37,110 nt of DNA from Mycobacterium sp. (GTDB taxonomy: Bacteria; Actinomycetota; Actinomycetes; Mycobacteriales; Mycobacteriaceae): assembly GCA_025963195.1 (NCBI GenBank), contig JAOPVF010000227.1, forward strand, positions 1 through 37,110, read 5' to 3'. Below are positions 20,425-29,679 of the stretch, in pieces (the first letter of the stretch is position 1; every line of letters begins with the position of its first letter). The notes below the pieces were generated by a model. That model ran no database searches. It was not told where the DNA came from and saw only the letters and a program-made list of their open reading frames with translations. The position numbers were made by a program, and so were the translations under genes.

Positions 20425-21280
20425 CGCACCTCCCTGGCGTCGACGTCGAAACGTTAGCGGGTCCGAATGCGTAGCGGTGGTATTGCAACATCTTCCGCAC
20501 GGGCGGGACCACGCGCACCAGGCGCCTCGCCAACCGGAACTCAGCCGACGCCCGGCCGAACGTGCTGGCGTCGAACAACGAAACGGCGATCAGTAATCGG
20601 ACCCCGGGGACTGAGTTGAGGATGTCCTCCGGGCCATTGACTGCCCAGTACAGCGTCGACCCCGATCGCCGCACCAACTTCTGCGCCTTCTGTGACCTGA
20701 TTGCGAGCCAATTGTAGAAATCGATCTGCAGCTCGCCGGACGGGAAACGCTCGACGACGCGTCTCAGCAGCGCGACGCCCTCTTGCTCCTTCAGGTACAT
20801 GCTGATGCCCTCGGCCAGCAGCAGCACGGGGCGGTCCGCGGGAATCCGATCGAGCCAGGACGGATCCGTCGCAGAGGTGGCAATGAGATGGTAGCGAGGG
20901 CGCGTCGGATATACCTTCTCGCGCAACGCGATGACGCCCGGATAGTCGATGTCGTACCACTCCACGCCAGGACCGGGGTCCACCCGGAACACCCGGCTGT
21001 CCAAACCGCAGCCGAGATGTAGCACTGTCGCGTGCTCGTGGACGGCCAGGAACTGACGCACCCAGGTGTCGTATTGGGCGGTGCGCACGGTAATCAGAGG
21101 CGCCCACCTGCCGGTGATGCCGATCTCGCACCAGTCGTAATCGAGTCGGCCGACCGCGTCCTTCGCGTACCGATCGCCCAGCACCGGGCACTCGAAGTCA
21201 GCGTCCAGCGCCTTGAGGTACAGAGTCGTCAGCATGGTCTGCGCGGCGCCGCTGAGGTCGACCGGAACCTTGTGGGTCAT
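20405..21280 (-). CDS. Class I SAM-dependent methyltransferase, LCMT/TcmP-like family
   Basis: MTHKVPVDLSGAAQTMLTTLYLKALDAD; ATVLHLGCGLDSRVFRVDPGPGVEWYDIDYPGVIALREKVYP; LLLAEGISMYLKEQEG. ATG at 21280 chosen within the longer ORF. Confidence 0.87.
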   Translation of the reverse strand: MTHKVPVDLSGAAQTMLTTLYLKALDADFECPVLGDRYAKDAVGRLDYDWCEIGITGRWAPLITVRTAQYDTWVRQFLAVHEHATVLHLGCGLDSRVFRVDPGPGVEWYDIDYPGVIALREKVYPTRPRYHLIATSATDPSWLDRIPADRPVLLLAEGISMYLKEQEGVALLRRVVERFPSGELQIDFYNWLAIRSQKAQKLVRRSGSTLYWAVNGPEDILNSVPGVRLLIAVSLFDASTFGRASAEFRLARRLVRVVPPVRKMLQYHRYAFGPANVSTSTPGRCGGDGRV

Positions 21281-21305
21281 CGAAACTCCATCGAACGGGC
21301 CGATG

Positions 21306-22565
21306 CTAACGGACACCGGTTGCGGCATGCTGCTCGGCAACGGAGCAGAGCAGCGACCGAATGACTTCGGTGGACCGCTCCGGCGCCGGCGCGTGGGAAT
21401 GGTGTTCGATGAACAGTCGCTCGGCGAAGATACCGCCGGAGTACATGTCAATCCCAGCGTTGACGGCGAAGTACATGTCGCTGTGGCACCCGGTCATCTC
21501 CACCTCGGGAGGTGTACGGACCGGAGGAATCAGGCCATTGTCGGTGAACATGACGACATCGGGCAAGCCGGGCGGATTCCCGACGTACTGAGGGCTGAAG
21601 TGAAGCAGAGACTGCTGGATGACGCCGTCGGACACGTCTGCTTGGAAGGTGTCGGCGATGTCGCGGGCCAGTTCCGCGATGTCGGTGTCGTGGTCGATCT
21701 GGGCGAGGTAGGTGGCCACTCCCAGAGGGTTGGTGCACGCGGTCGCCGACACCGGCGGCGAGAGGAAGTACCGCAGGTCGACGGGATAGATGTAGGGAAC
21801 CGGAATGTTGGGTGTGTCGCGAAGTTGCCACTCCGCCAGCAGGATCGCTGCAGAGAACAACGCGTTCGTGCGCAGCCGATGACTCCGGCAGAACGAGATC
21901 AGCTGGTGGGTCTGGCGTTCGGTCAGCCGACATCGAGCCACGGGGACACGCATGGGCAGACCGGGTCGGACGTCCGCGGTTGCCCGCCGGGATGGAGGTA
22001 GCGCGTGGGCGAACATGGCGGGCATGAACCGCTCGAGTCCGGACCGCTTCTGCTCCTGTACGCCTCGTTCGGCGAGCGTGACCTCCAAGGACACGGGCGC
22101 GGGCTGGACCGTGACCGGGGGAAGGCTTCCCGTGCGGACGAGGTCTGTATAGGACGAGAACAATTCCTCGACGAAGCTGTATTGGTGGTGTCCGTCGGCA
22201 ACGCAGTGATGGATGTAGAGGGTCGGCTCCGCCTGTCCGTCACGAACGGTAAGACGAAGATGCATCAGCGATTCGCCCTGATCGAGGTGCATCCGAGGGG
22301 GTTCGGCCGCCGGATCGTCGAGCTCCACCACGTCCATTCCGGGGTGGAGTAGGTCATCGACGACGATCTGGTGGCGCCCGTCGGGAAGCCGCTCGAGGTG
22401 GCCGGCAAGAACCGGGTGCGCCTCGAGCAGCGCATCGAAGGCCGCCGACATCGCGTCGATTTCGACCGGACCCTTCACATGTGCGGTGAGACCCACGAAA
22501 TTGTGTGTCTCGGCGAACATCTCCTCGCTGCGCGCCAAGTTGCGAATGGCCGAGGTTGGAAACAT
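21306..22565 (-). CDS. papA5: PapA5-like (phthiocerol/phthiodiolone) acyltransferase
   Basis: [36 protein letters not shown]; acyltransferase motif [38 protein letters not shown]. Same position after drrC as in the M. tuberculosis PDIM locus. Confidence 0.9.
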   Translation of the reverse strand: MFPTSAIRNLARSEEMFAETHNFVGLTAHVKGPVEIDAMSAAFDALLEAHPVLAGHLERLPDGRHQIVVDDLLHPGMDVVELDDPAAEPPRMHLDQGESLMHLRLTVRDGQAEPTLYIHHCVADGHHQYSFVEELFSSYTDLVRTGSLPPVTVQPAPVSLEVTLAERGVQEQKRSGLERFMPAMFAHALPPSRRATADVRPGLPMRVPVARCRLTERQTHQLISFCRSHRLRTNALFSAAILLAEWQLRDTPNIPVPYIYPVDLRYFLSPPVSATACTNPLGVATYLAQIDHDTDIAELARDIADTFQADVSDGVIQQSLLHFSPQYVGNPPGLPDVVMFTDNGLIPPVRTPPEVEMTGCHSDMYFAVNAGIDMYSGGIFAERLFIEHHSHAPAPERSTEVIRSLLCSVAEQHAATGVR

Positions 22566-22603
22566 TCAGACTCCCTGGTGGTGTGCGGTCAGGACGTAGG
22601 AGA

Positions 22604-23428
22604 TCATCCGCGCGTACTCGCTCTTCGAAATCCGATCGCCATCGGTATCGCACACGCGAGGACGATGCCCGTCGACCAAAGCAGAAGTCCGATCAATGGT
22701 TCCAGCACCGCTCCACCCAGCGACAGTCCGCGCATCGCCTCGACGGCATAACTCACCGGCTGATGCTCGACAATCGGCTGAATCCAGCGCGGATACTGCT
22801 CGAGCGGCACGAAGCCGGTGCTGAAGAACATCAGCAGTCCCCAGATGATCTCCGTGGACTCCACCGCAATCGTCTTCGCCGAGTACAAAGCGAGCGTGAT
22901 GACGGCCACCGTGAACGCCAACCCGAATGCAGTCGGGATGAACAGCCACGCCACCGAAGCCAGGATTCCCTGCCGGAAACGGAAACCCAGCACGAACGCG
23001 GCACACATGATGACCACGGTGGTTCCCACGATCCGGATCGCATCGGCAGCCAGCCTCGACAACAGGTCGGACGCCCGGTGCACGGGCAGCACCCACAATC
23101 GTGACAGCAAGCCGTCCGTGCGTTCACGCATGAGACCCATTCCGCCGACCATCGAACCGGACATGGCCCCGACCATTGCGATCAACGGGACGCTGCGATA
23201 CAGAGCACTGTCGCCGGTGACCTCCGAAATACCTTTCCCCAGAACGATGTTCACTGTCACGAGCAAGGCAACGGGCATGATCAGTGACTCGAGCACGGTG
23301 GCAGGATCGCGGCTCCACCGACGAAGTACTCGCGCGGTGAGCACCCAGGTGTTCGGTACGAGCCGCCGGGGCGAGTTCTCCCAGGTGCCCCGCCCAACCG
23401 TCATGCCTTCCGATGCAACGGCCATCAT
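22604..23428 (-). CDS. drrC: ABC-2 type transporter permease, DrrC-like
   Basis: ATG at 23428 overlaps the drrB stop (ATGA); LMRERTDGLLSRLWVLPVHRASDLLSRL; FRFRQGI; FFSTGFVPLEQYPRWIQPIVEHQPVSYAVEAMRGLSLGG. Confidence 0.9.
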   Translation of the reverse strand: MMAVASEGMTVGRGTWENSPRRLVPNTWVLTARVLRRWSRDPATVLESLIMPVALLVTVNIVLGKGISEVTGDSALYRSVPLIAMVGAMSGSMVGGMGLMRERTDGLLSRLWVLPVHRASDLLSRLAADAIRIVGTTVVIMCAAFVLGFRFRQGILASVAWLFIPTAFGLAFTVAVITLALYSAKTIAVESTEIIWGLLMFFSTGFVPLEQYPRWIQPIVEHQPVSYAVEAMRGLSLGGAVLEPLIGLLLWSTGIVLACAIPMAIGFRRASTRG

Positions 23429-24246
23429 CGCCGCCTCGATGCAACGAGACGGTGCAGCGGAATCACAATCACTATCAAGCCCGCCAGCCAGGCCATTGCA
23501 GGTCCGATGACGGACCACGTCACCTCGCCGGTCGCTGCCGTGCTGTCTCCTGCCAAGGCGCGCAGTGTGTGGACGAATTGCGATATCGGTTGATCCCGGA
23601 CGAAGGATTGGATCCACTCCGGGAACCGTTCAGCCGGTTGCAGACCGACCGACAACTGACCGAAGATCATGACCGGCAGCAGCATTAGGGGCACGGTGGC
23701 CTCCGGATTCTCCGTCGCAACGCCGATCAGGTCCCCGAGCAACGACAGTGCCGCGCCAATCAGCAGCGCCACGAGGCAGAAGCCCACGGTGTGCGCCACG
23801 CCGCCGTAGAACCGGAACCCGATCACATGACCGCAAATCAGCGCGACCGCCAGGGCCACGGAACAGCGATACATGCTGGCCGACATCCGCGAGGCGAGCG
23901 GTATCAGCGAGGGAATCGGCATTGCCTTGAATCGCCGGTTTATGCCCTGCACCGAGTCGGTGGCTGAGCGGAACGCCGCCGAAAGTGCGGCGAACGCGAT
24001 CCCATTCAGTGCGATCAGCGGCATTAGATACTGTGCATAGCTGCCCGTGCCCTCGATGAAGGCACCCACGATGTGTTTGAGTGGGATGTAGAAGCCGGCC
24101 GTGAACATGATCGACGCGGCGACCAGGGTGACCACTTCGCCATTCCGCAGGGTAGGTGTGATCACGCGAACCGTCAGCACCCACCATTGCCGGGCGGTCG
24201 ATGTCGGCGGACGGACAGCCAGCCGGGCGGCCAAAGTATCGATCAC
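23425..24246 (-). CDS. drrB: ABC-2 type transporter permease, DrrB-like
   Basis: FYIPLKHIVGAF; AFRSATDSVQGINRRFKAMPIPSLIPLASRM; RFPEWIQSFVRDQPISQFVHTLRALAGD; overlaps drrA by 4 nt. Confidence 0.9.
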   Translation of the reverse strand: MIDTLAARLAVRPPTSTARQWWVLTVRVITPTLRNGEVVTLVAASIMFTAGFYIPLKHIVGAFIEGTGSYAQYLMPLIALNGIAFAALSAAFRSATDSVQGINRRFKAMPIPSLIPLASRMSASMYRCSVALAVALICGHVIGFRFYGGVAHTVGFCLVALLIGAALSLLGDLIGVATENPEATVPLMLLPVMIFGQLSVGLQPAERFPEWIQSFVRDQPISQFVHTLRALAGDSTAATGEVTWSVIGPAMAWLAGLIVIVIPLHRLVASRRR

Positions 24247-25238
24247 GAGAGCAGTTCCGCTTCAACGCGTCTCGCGGAGATCTGTCCCGTGTTGTCGGAC
24301 GTCAGTGCTAGAAACACTTCGTCAAGCGAGGGTCGCCGCAGAGCGATGTCGCGCAACTCGATGTTCGCCGCACCCAACTGCGACAGGGCCTGCACTAGGG
24401 TGTTCGGGCCGTCGGGAGCGGGCATGGCGATGCGGTCGGATGCCGGCGTCAACGCCGCACGGTTCTCCTGGGGCAACAGCGAACCGAGCGCCTGGGCCGT
24501 GGCGGCCAGATCCTCCAAGTGCAGCGGGACGATTTCGCAGTAGGTCGCTCCGGCGCGCTCCTTGAGTTCGTCGGCGGTTCCCTGCGCGATTACCATGCCG
24601 TGGTCGATCACGATGATACGGTCACTCAGCGCGTCCGCCTCCTCGAGATATTGGGTGGTCAGCACCGTTCCGATGCCCGCACCCTTGAAGTCGGACACCA
24701 GGTTCCAGATACTTTGCCTGCTGCGTGGATCCAGTCCGGTCGTGGGTTCGTCGAGAAACACCACCTCGGGACGGACCACCAATCCACAGGCGATGTCGAT
24801 GCGCCGGCGCATCCCACCCGAATAGGTACTGACGCTTCGGTCCGCCGCGTCGGCCAGGTCGAATTGGTCGAGAAGTTCCTTCGCGCGCGATCGCGCATCC
24901 GACTTCTTGAGCCCCTGCAGTCGACCGAACATCACCAGGTTTTCGCGCGCGGTCAGCAGGTCGTCAAGGGCCACCTGCTGGCCGGTGAGCATGATGGAAC
25001 GCCGCACTCCGGCCGGATCGGTGAGCACGTCATACCCGGCGACTGCCGCGCGGCCGCCATCCGGCCGGGTGAGCGTCGACAGGATGTCCACCGTTGTCGT
25101 CTTGCCTGCCCCATTGGGACCAAGTAAGCCGAGCACCTCTCCGTGGGCGACCTCGAAGCTGATGTCACGCAGTGCGACGACGGAACCGAACGACTTGGAG
25201 ATCTGGTCGACGACTACGGCCTTACTGTGTCGGGACAT
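24243..25238 (-). CDS. drrA: ABC transporter ATP-binding protein, DrrA-like
   Basis: Walker A LGLLGPNGAGKTTTVDILSTLTRPDGG; signature YSGGMRRRIDIACGLV; Walker B PEVVFLDEPTTGLDPRSRQ; TTQYLEEADALSDRIIVIDHG. Confidence 0.95.
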   Translation of the reverse strand: MSRHSKAVVVDQISKSFGSVVALRDISFEVAHGEVLGLLGPNGAGKTTTVDILSTLTRPDGGRAAVAGYDVLTDPAGVRRSIMLTGQQVALDDLLTARENLVMFGRLQGLKKSDARSRAKELLDQFDLADAADRSVSTYSGGMRRRIDIACGLVVRPEVVFLDEPTTGLDPRSRQSIWNLVSDFKGAGIGTVLTTQYLEEADALSDRIIVIDHGMVIAQGTADELKERAGATYCEIVPLHLEDLAATAQALGSLLPQENRAALTPASDRIAMPAPDGPNTLVQALSQLGAANIELRDIALRRPSLDEVFLALTSDNTGQISARRVEAELLS

Positions 25239-25248
25239 TCACGCTCTC

Positions 25249-28200
25249 CTACGCCTCAATCGACGACAAGTCCACTAGTGCCATCTCCTCATTGGCGGAG
25301 TCGTTTTCATCCTCCGTGACGGCCTGCCGGCTCAGTTCCGTCAGGGCGACCGAAAATGCTTCGGCGAGTGATCCAGCCAAACCCGGCTCGATCCGCCGGG
25401 TGTCATACCACCAATCCATATGCAGCACACCAGCCGAACGATAAACCCGGAGCTCGACAGCATGACCCATTCCTGGGATCGCCTCGCGCACCGGCATCGC
25501 CGTGTCCGTGTCGAATTGAACTGGATCATCACCCGACGGAGGGGACGGTAGGTCAGGGATTGCTCCGACGTGCGATAGGTAGATGTCGGCTGGGCGGGTG
25601 GCGCCGAGCAGCCCTGCGGTTGGTGCGTACATGTACCGCAACAGCCCGTACCCGATTCCGTAGTGCGGCACGGCCTTCAGTGCGTCGTTCACGTCGTCGA
25701 ACAGTTGCCTGACCTTCACTCCTTTGCCCTTCGCGCACGCCAGAGCGATGGGATAGACGGTGGTGAACGAGCCAACCGTCCGGCGTAGGTCGACGTCCGG
25801 CCTCAGAACAGACCGGCCAGGTCCGCCGAGGTCAACGGCGACGGTACCCTCACCGACCGTTTCCGCGATCGTCCGGCTCAATGCGGCCACCAGGATTTGG
25901 TCGTTCGACAACCGAAGCCTGCGCCGCGCGTCGTCGACTTCCATTGTTTCAGAGACAGTCAGCTTCGACGACAATCGCACCAGGACGTCAACCTCTGGTT
26001 GCTGCCCATCTCCCGGGCTGGCCACCCGCAGGGTCGCTTTCGTCGCGTTCTCCAGCCAGAAACCACGACTCTCGATGACCGCGGGATGCGTGGCGAGCGC
26101 GGCGCAACGCTGTGACCACTCGCGCCACGATGTGGTGACGGGTTGCAGCTCGATGTCTTCACCGGCCAGGTGCTGCCCGAACGCGGTAAAGATGTCGGTG
26201 AGAAGGATGTCACGCGAGGCGTTGTCGCCCACCATCGCGTGCAGGCTGATCGCCAGGTAGCACGGGCCACCAGGCAGGCCACGGATGTACGCGGCGGTCA
26301 ACGGCGGGCTCGACAGGTCCGGCCCCTGAAGCTCCTCCTTGAGGATCTCGAGCACGGCTTCCCGCTCCTGCGGGCTTCCGGGCGGCACGCCGTCGGTGAG
26401 CGACCGGGTGGTCAGGTCGGTGAACTCCTTGGGTTCGTCGACGTGTTGCTCCCACGTTCCCGCCCGCTGAACGATCCGCAGTCGCAGCGCATCGTGATGA
26501 TTCGTCACGGCCGCGAGCACCGACCGGATGTCATCCACCGCGACGTCGGGTCGCAGTTGCAGGATGACGGGAATGCGCCAGCGGCCGATATCCCGCAGTC
26601 CATGCTCGAGGAAGTATGCGATGTTGGGCGGGACGGGGGGATTCACGGAGTCAACTGGTGACTGGCGAGCTAGGCCGCCCGCCGTATATCGGGCGGTGAG
26701 TGCGCCGGCCAGGGCAGCCAAGCTCTCGTGCTCGTAGAGGTCCTGCGGCGTGAGGTCGAGTCCCTCGTTCGCAGCGGTCATCGCTACGCCGATCGCGATC
26801 AGTGAATCACCGCCGAGCTCGAAGAAATTGGCCTTCCGGTCGATCACCTCGACACCCAGACACTGCGCCCAAATGCGCTGCAGGATTGCTTCAACCGGCG
26901 ATTTGCCGTTGGCGGTGGCCACGCCCCGATCACCAGCGGTCTCAGCCGAGGACGCCATCGTCGCCCCGTTCATCGCGGTGCCACTCTCTGCCCGCTCGGC
27001 CGTCGGCTTGCGGTCGATCCAATGCCTCTGGCGCACAAAGGGATAACCCGGGAGCGAAACACGGTTCGGTCGACGGCCCGCTGACAGCGGCGACCAGTCG
27101 ACGTCGACGCCCGCTGACCAAAGCGCTCCGAGAGCGAGCAGGAACGTGTCGCGATCGCCCTTGTTCTGAACTTGGTGGCGCATGAGCCGTACGGCACGGT
27201 GCGCATTCGACCACCTGGGGTGACGCATTGCGGAGGCCGTCAGGCTCCCACCAGGACCCACCTCGACGACGACGCGAGACGGATCGGCAAGCAGCACCTC
27301 GAGTTCGTCGGAAAACCTTACGGTTGACCGTATTTGGCGTGCCCACATCGCTGGATCGGTTGCCTCGCTCGCGGACGTCCAGGTTCCGGTGACGTTCGAA
27401 AGCAAGGGTATCTGCGGCTCGTGAAGCGTCAGGCGAGACAGAAAGCCCTTGAACTCCGGAATCACGGGATCCATCAACCGCGAATGGAAGGCATGCGCCG
27501 TGCGGACCCGACGAGCGACGATCCCCTCGTTGGAGAGGCGATCCTGGAACTTGCGAATGTCTTCATCGGACCCCGCTACGACGCAGCTGCCAGGATCGTT
27601 GACCGCGGCGAGATCGACGTCTGGGGAAAGGTACTCGGCCAGGGCATCGGGACTCAGGGGCACCGCGACCATGACACCACGTGCTGATGCGTGCATGAGG
27701 CGGGCGCGCACCGACACCGCCTTGACCGCCGTGGGGAGATCGAAGACTCCTGCGATGGTGGCCGCGACGTACTCGCCGATGCTGTGTCCCGCCAACGCCG
27801 CCCCGCGAACACCGTAGGATTCGACCAACTTCGCCAGCGCGTATTCCACGGCGAACAGGGCGGGTTGGGCCCGATCGGTGCGCTCCAAGTTCCGTCCAGC
27901 CCCATCGAATACCTCCCCACGCAGGTCGATACCCAACTCCTCGTTGAACCCCACCGCGCACAGATCGAAGTGCTCGGCGAACACGGGCTCGGATTCGTAG
28001 AGGCCGCGCGCCATCCCGGTGTGCTGGGCACCTTGCCCTGGAAAGAGGAAGACGACTCTTTCCGCATTCGATTCGCTGCTCTGCGGGGACTCGCCGACGA
28101 AGACGTTGTCGTGCTCGGACGCCTGCAGCACCGCTGCCGCGTGCTCCTGATCGTTGACGACCGCGGCCATCCGGACGTTCTCTTGTCGGCGCCCCGCAAG

Positions 28201-29679
28201 GGTGAATGCGACGTCGAACGGGTTCAGCTCGTCTGGGCCGCACAGTTCGGCAGCCAGCGCGGAGCGGGAGTTCTCCAGAGCCTCTGCGGTTCGAGCTGAC
28301 AACGTAAGGACCTGCGGACCGTGTTGGGTGCCGGCTGGCGAAACCACAGGCGCCTCTTCCAGGACGACATGTGCGTTGGTGCCACCCACACCAAACGAGC
28401 TGACCCCGGCGCGACGAATGCCGTCCCATTCCCATGGCCCGTACTCGCTGCGGACCACGAACGGCCCTCCGTCGAGGCGCAGTTCCGGGTTGGGACGGGT
28501 GAAGTGCAGCGTTCCCGGGATTGCCCGGTGTTCGAGGCACAGAATCGTCTTGACCAGACCGGCGATCCCGGACGCTACCTCCAAGTGGCCGATGTTGGAC
28601 TTGACCGAACCCACGAAGCATGGGCCAGACCTGGCAGCCGTGGAAACGCCGAACGCCTGCCGCAACCCTTCTAGCTCGATCGGGTCGCCGAGTGGCGTGC
28701 CGGTTCCGTGGGTCTCGATATAGCTGACGGTCGATGCATCGATGCCCGCTACCGCATGCGCCTCGGCGATGGCCTCGGCCTGACCGGCGGCATTGGGCGC
28801 CGCGTAGTTCATCTTCGTCGATCCGTCGTTGTTGATCGCCGATCCCCTGATGACGGCGCGAATGCGATCTCCGTCGTCGACAGCGGCCTCAAGTGGCTTG
28901 AGCACCACGACGGCGACGCCGCTGCCGAAGATGGTGCCATCCGCCCTGACGTCAAACGGCCTGCAATGGCCGCTCGCCGACGCCATCGATCCGGGTTGGT
29001 ACCAGTATCCGACGCGGTGCGGGACCCTGATCGACGCGGCACCGGCCAGAGCGATGTCGCATTCACCGCTGAGCAGGCTCTGGCAGGCCAGGTGCACCGC
29101 GACCAGTGACGACGAGCATGCCGTCTGAACCGAAAGTGCCGGGCCGCGCAGATTGAATTGGTGTGACGCCCGGGTCGCCAGATGATCTTTGTCGTTCTGC
29201 AGCGACAAGTTGATCATCTCAAAGCTGGCCCCTTGCCCCATGATTAGGTACGGGTCGTAGTGCGACATGAGGTTGTTCAGCAGATAGCCACTCGCGGAGC
29301 TCGTTCCGAGCACTCCGATCGAATCATCGGACTGCGCCGGATCGCAGCCGGCGTCTTCCAGCGCGTGCCATGCCGTCTGGAGGAACAGTCGATGTTGGGG
29401 ATCCATCATCCGAGCGGCCTGCGGCGTGAAACCAAAGAATTCAGCGTCGAATTCGTCTATGCCGGCCATGAGCGCCGCGCGCCTGACATACGCATGATTC
29501 GACAGAGCCTTTTCGCTCACGCCGCCGGCTATCAGCTCGTCCTCCGACAAGGTGACGATGGATTCCTCACCGCGCCGCAGGTTCCGCCAGAACGCTGACA
29601 CGGATTCGGCGCCGGGGAATCTACCGGCCATGCCGACGACCGCAATGGCGTTGGGTGGGAATTCTGTACTGTCAGTCAC
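25249..29679 (-). CDS. ppsE: Type I polyketide synthase PpsE-like (KS-AT-ACP-condensation-like C-terminus)
   Basis: 1476 aa. Starts NAIAVVGMAGRFPGAESVSAFWRNLRRGEESIVTLSE; KS VQTACSSS; AT FLFPGQGAQHTGMA and AGHSIGEYVAA; ACP FFELGGDSLIAIG; condensation-like domain ILQLRPDVAVDDI...SLHAMVGDNASRDILLTDIF; C-terminus ALVDLSSIEA. Confidence 0.94.
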   Translation of the reverse strand: MTDSTEFPPNAIAVVGMAGRFPGAESVSAFWRNLRRGEESIVTLSEDELIAGGVSEKALSNHAYVRRAALMAGIDEFDAEFFGFTPQAARMMDPQHRLFLQTAWHALEDAGCDPAQSDDSIGVLGTSSASGYLLNNLMSHYDPYLIMGQGASFEMINLSLQNDKDHLATRASHQFNLRGPALSVQTACSSSLVAVHLACQSLLSGECDIALAGAASIRVPHRVGYWYQPGSMASASGHCRPFDVRADGTIFGSGVAVVVLKPLEAAVDDGDRIRAVIRGSAINNDGSTKMNYAAPNAAGQAEAIAEAHAVAGIDASTVSYIETHGTGTPLGDPIELEGLRQAFGVSTAARSGPCFVGSVKSNIGHLEVASGIAGLVKTILCLEHRAIPGTLHFTRPNPELRLDGGPFVVRSEYGPWEWDGIRRAGVSSFGVGGTNAHVVLEEAPVVSPAGTQHGPQVLTLSARTAEALENSRSALAAELCGPDELNPFDVAFTLAGRRQENVRMAAVVNDQEHAAAVLQASEHDNVFVGESPQSSESNAERVVFLFPGQGAQHTGMARGLYESEPVFAEHFDLCAVGFNEELGIDLRGEVFDGAGRNLERTDRAQPALFAVEYALAKLVESYGVRGAALAGHSIGEYVAATIAGVFDLPTAVKAVSVRARLMHASARGVMVAVPLSPDALAEYLSPDVDLAAVNDPGSCVVAGSDEDIRKFQDRLSNEGIVARRVRTAHAFHSRLMDPVIPEFKGFLSRLTLHEPQIPLLSNVTGTWTSASEATDPAMWARQIRSTVRFSDELEVLLADPSRVVVEVGPGGSLTASAMRHPRWSNAHRAVRLMRHQVQNKGDRDTFLLALGALWSAGVDVDWSPLSAGRRPNRVSLPGYPFVRQRHWIDRKPTAERAESGTAMNGATMASSAETAGDRGVATANGKSPVEAILQRIWAQCLGVEVIDRKANFFELGGDSLIAIGVAMTAANEGLDLTPQDLYEHESLAALAGALTARYTAGGLARQSPVDSVNPPVPPNIAYFLEHGLRDIGRWRIPVILQLRPDVAVDDIRSVLAAVTNHHDALRLRIVQRAGTWEQHVDEPKEFTDLTTRSLTDGVPPGSPQEREAVLEILKEELQGPDLSSPPLTAAYIRGLPGGPCYLAISLHAMVGDNASRDILLTDIFTAFGQHLAGEDIELQPVTTSWREWSQRCAALATHPAVIESRGFWLENATKATLRVASPGDGQQPEVDVLVRLSSKLTVSETMEVDDARRRLRLSNDQILVAALSRTIAETVGEGTVAVDLGGPGRSVLRPDVDLRRTVGSFTTVYPIALACAKGKGVKVRQLFDDVNDALKAVPHYGIGYGLLRYMYAPTAGLLGATRPADIYLSHVGAIPDLPSPPSGDDPVQFDTDTAMPVREAIPGMGHAVELRVYRSAGVLHMDWWYDTRRIEPGLAGSLAEAFSVALTELSRQAVTEDENDSANEEMALVDLSSIEA

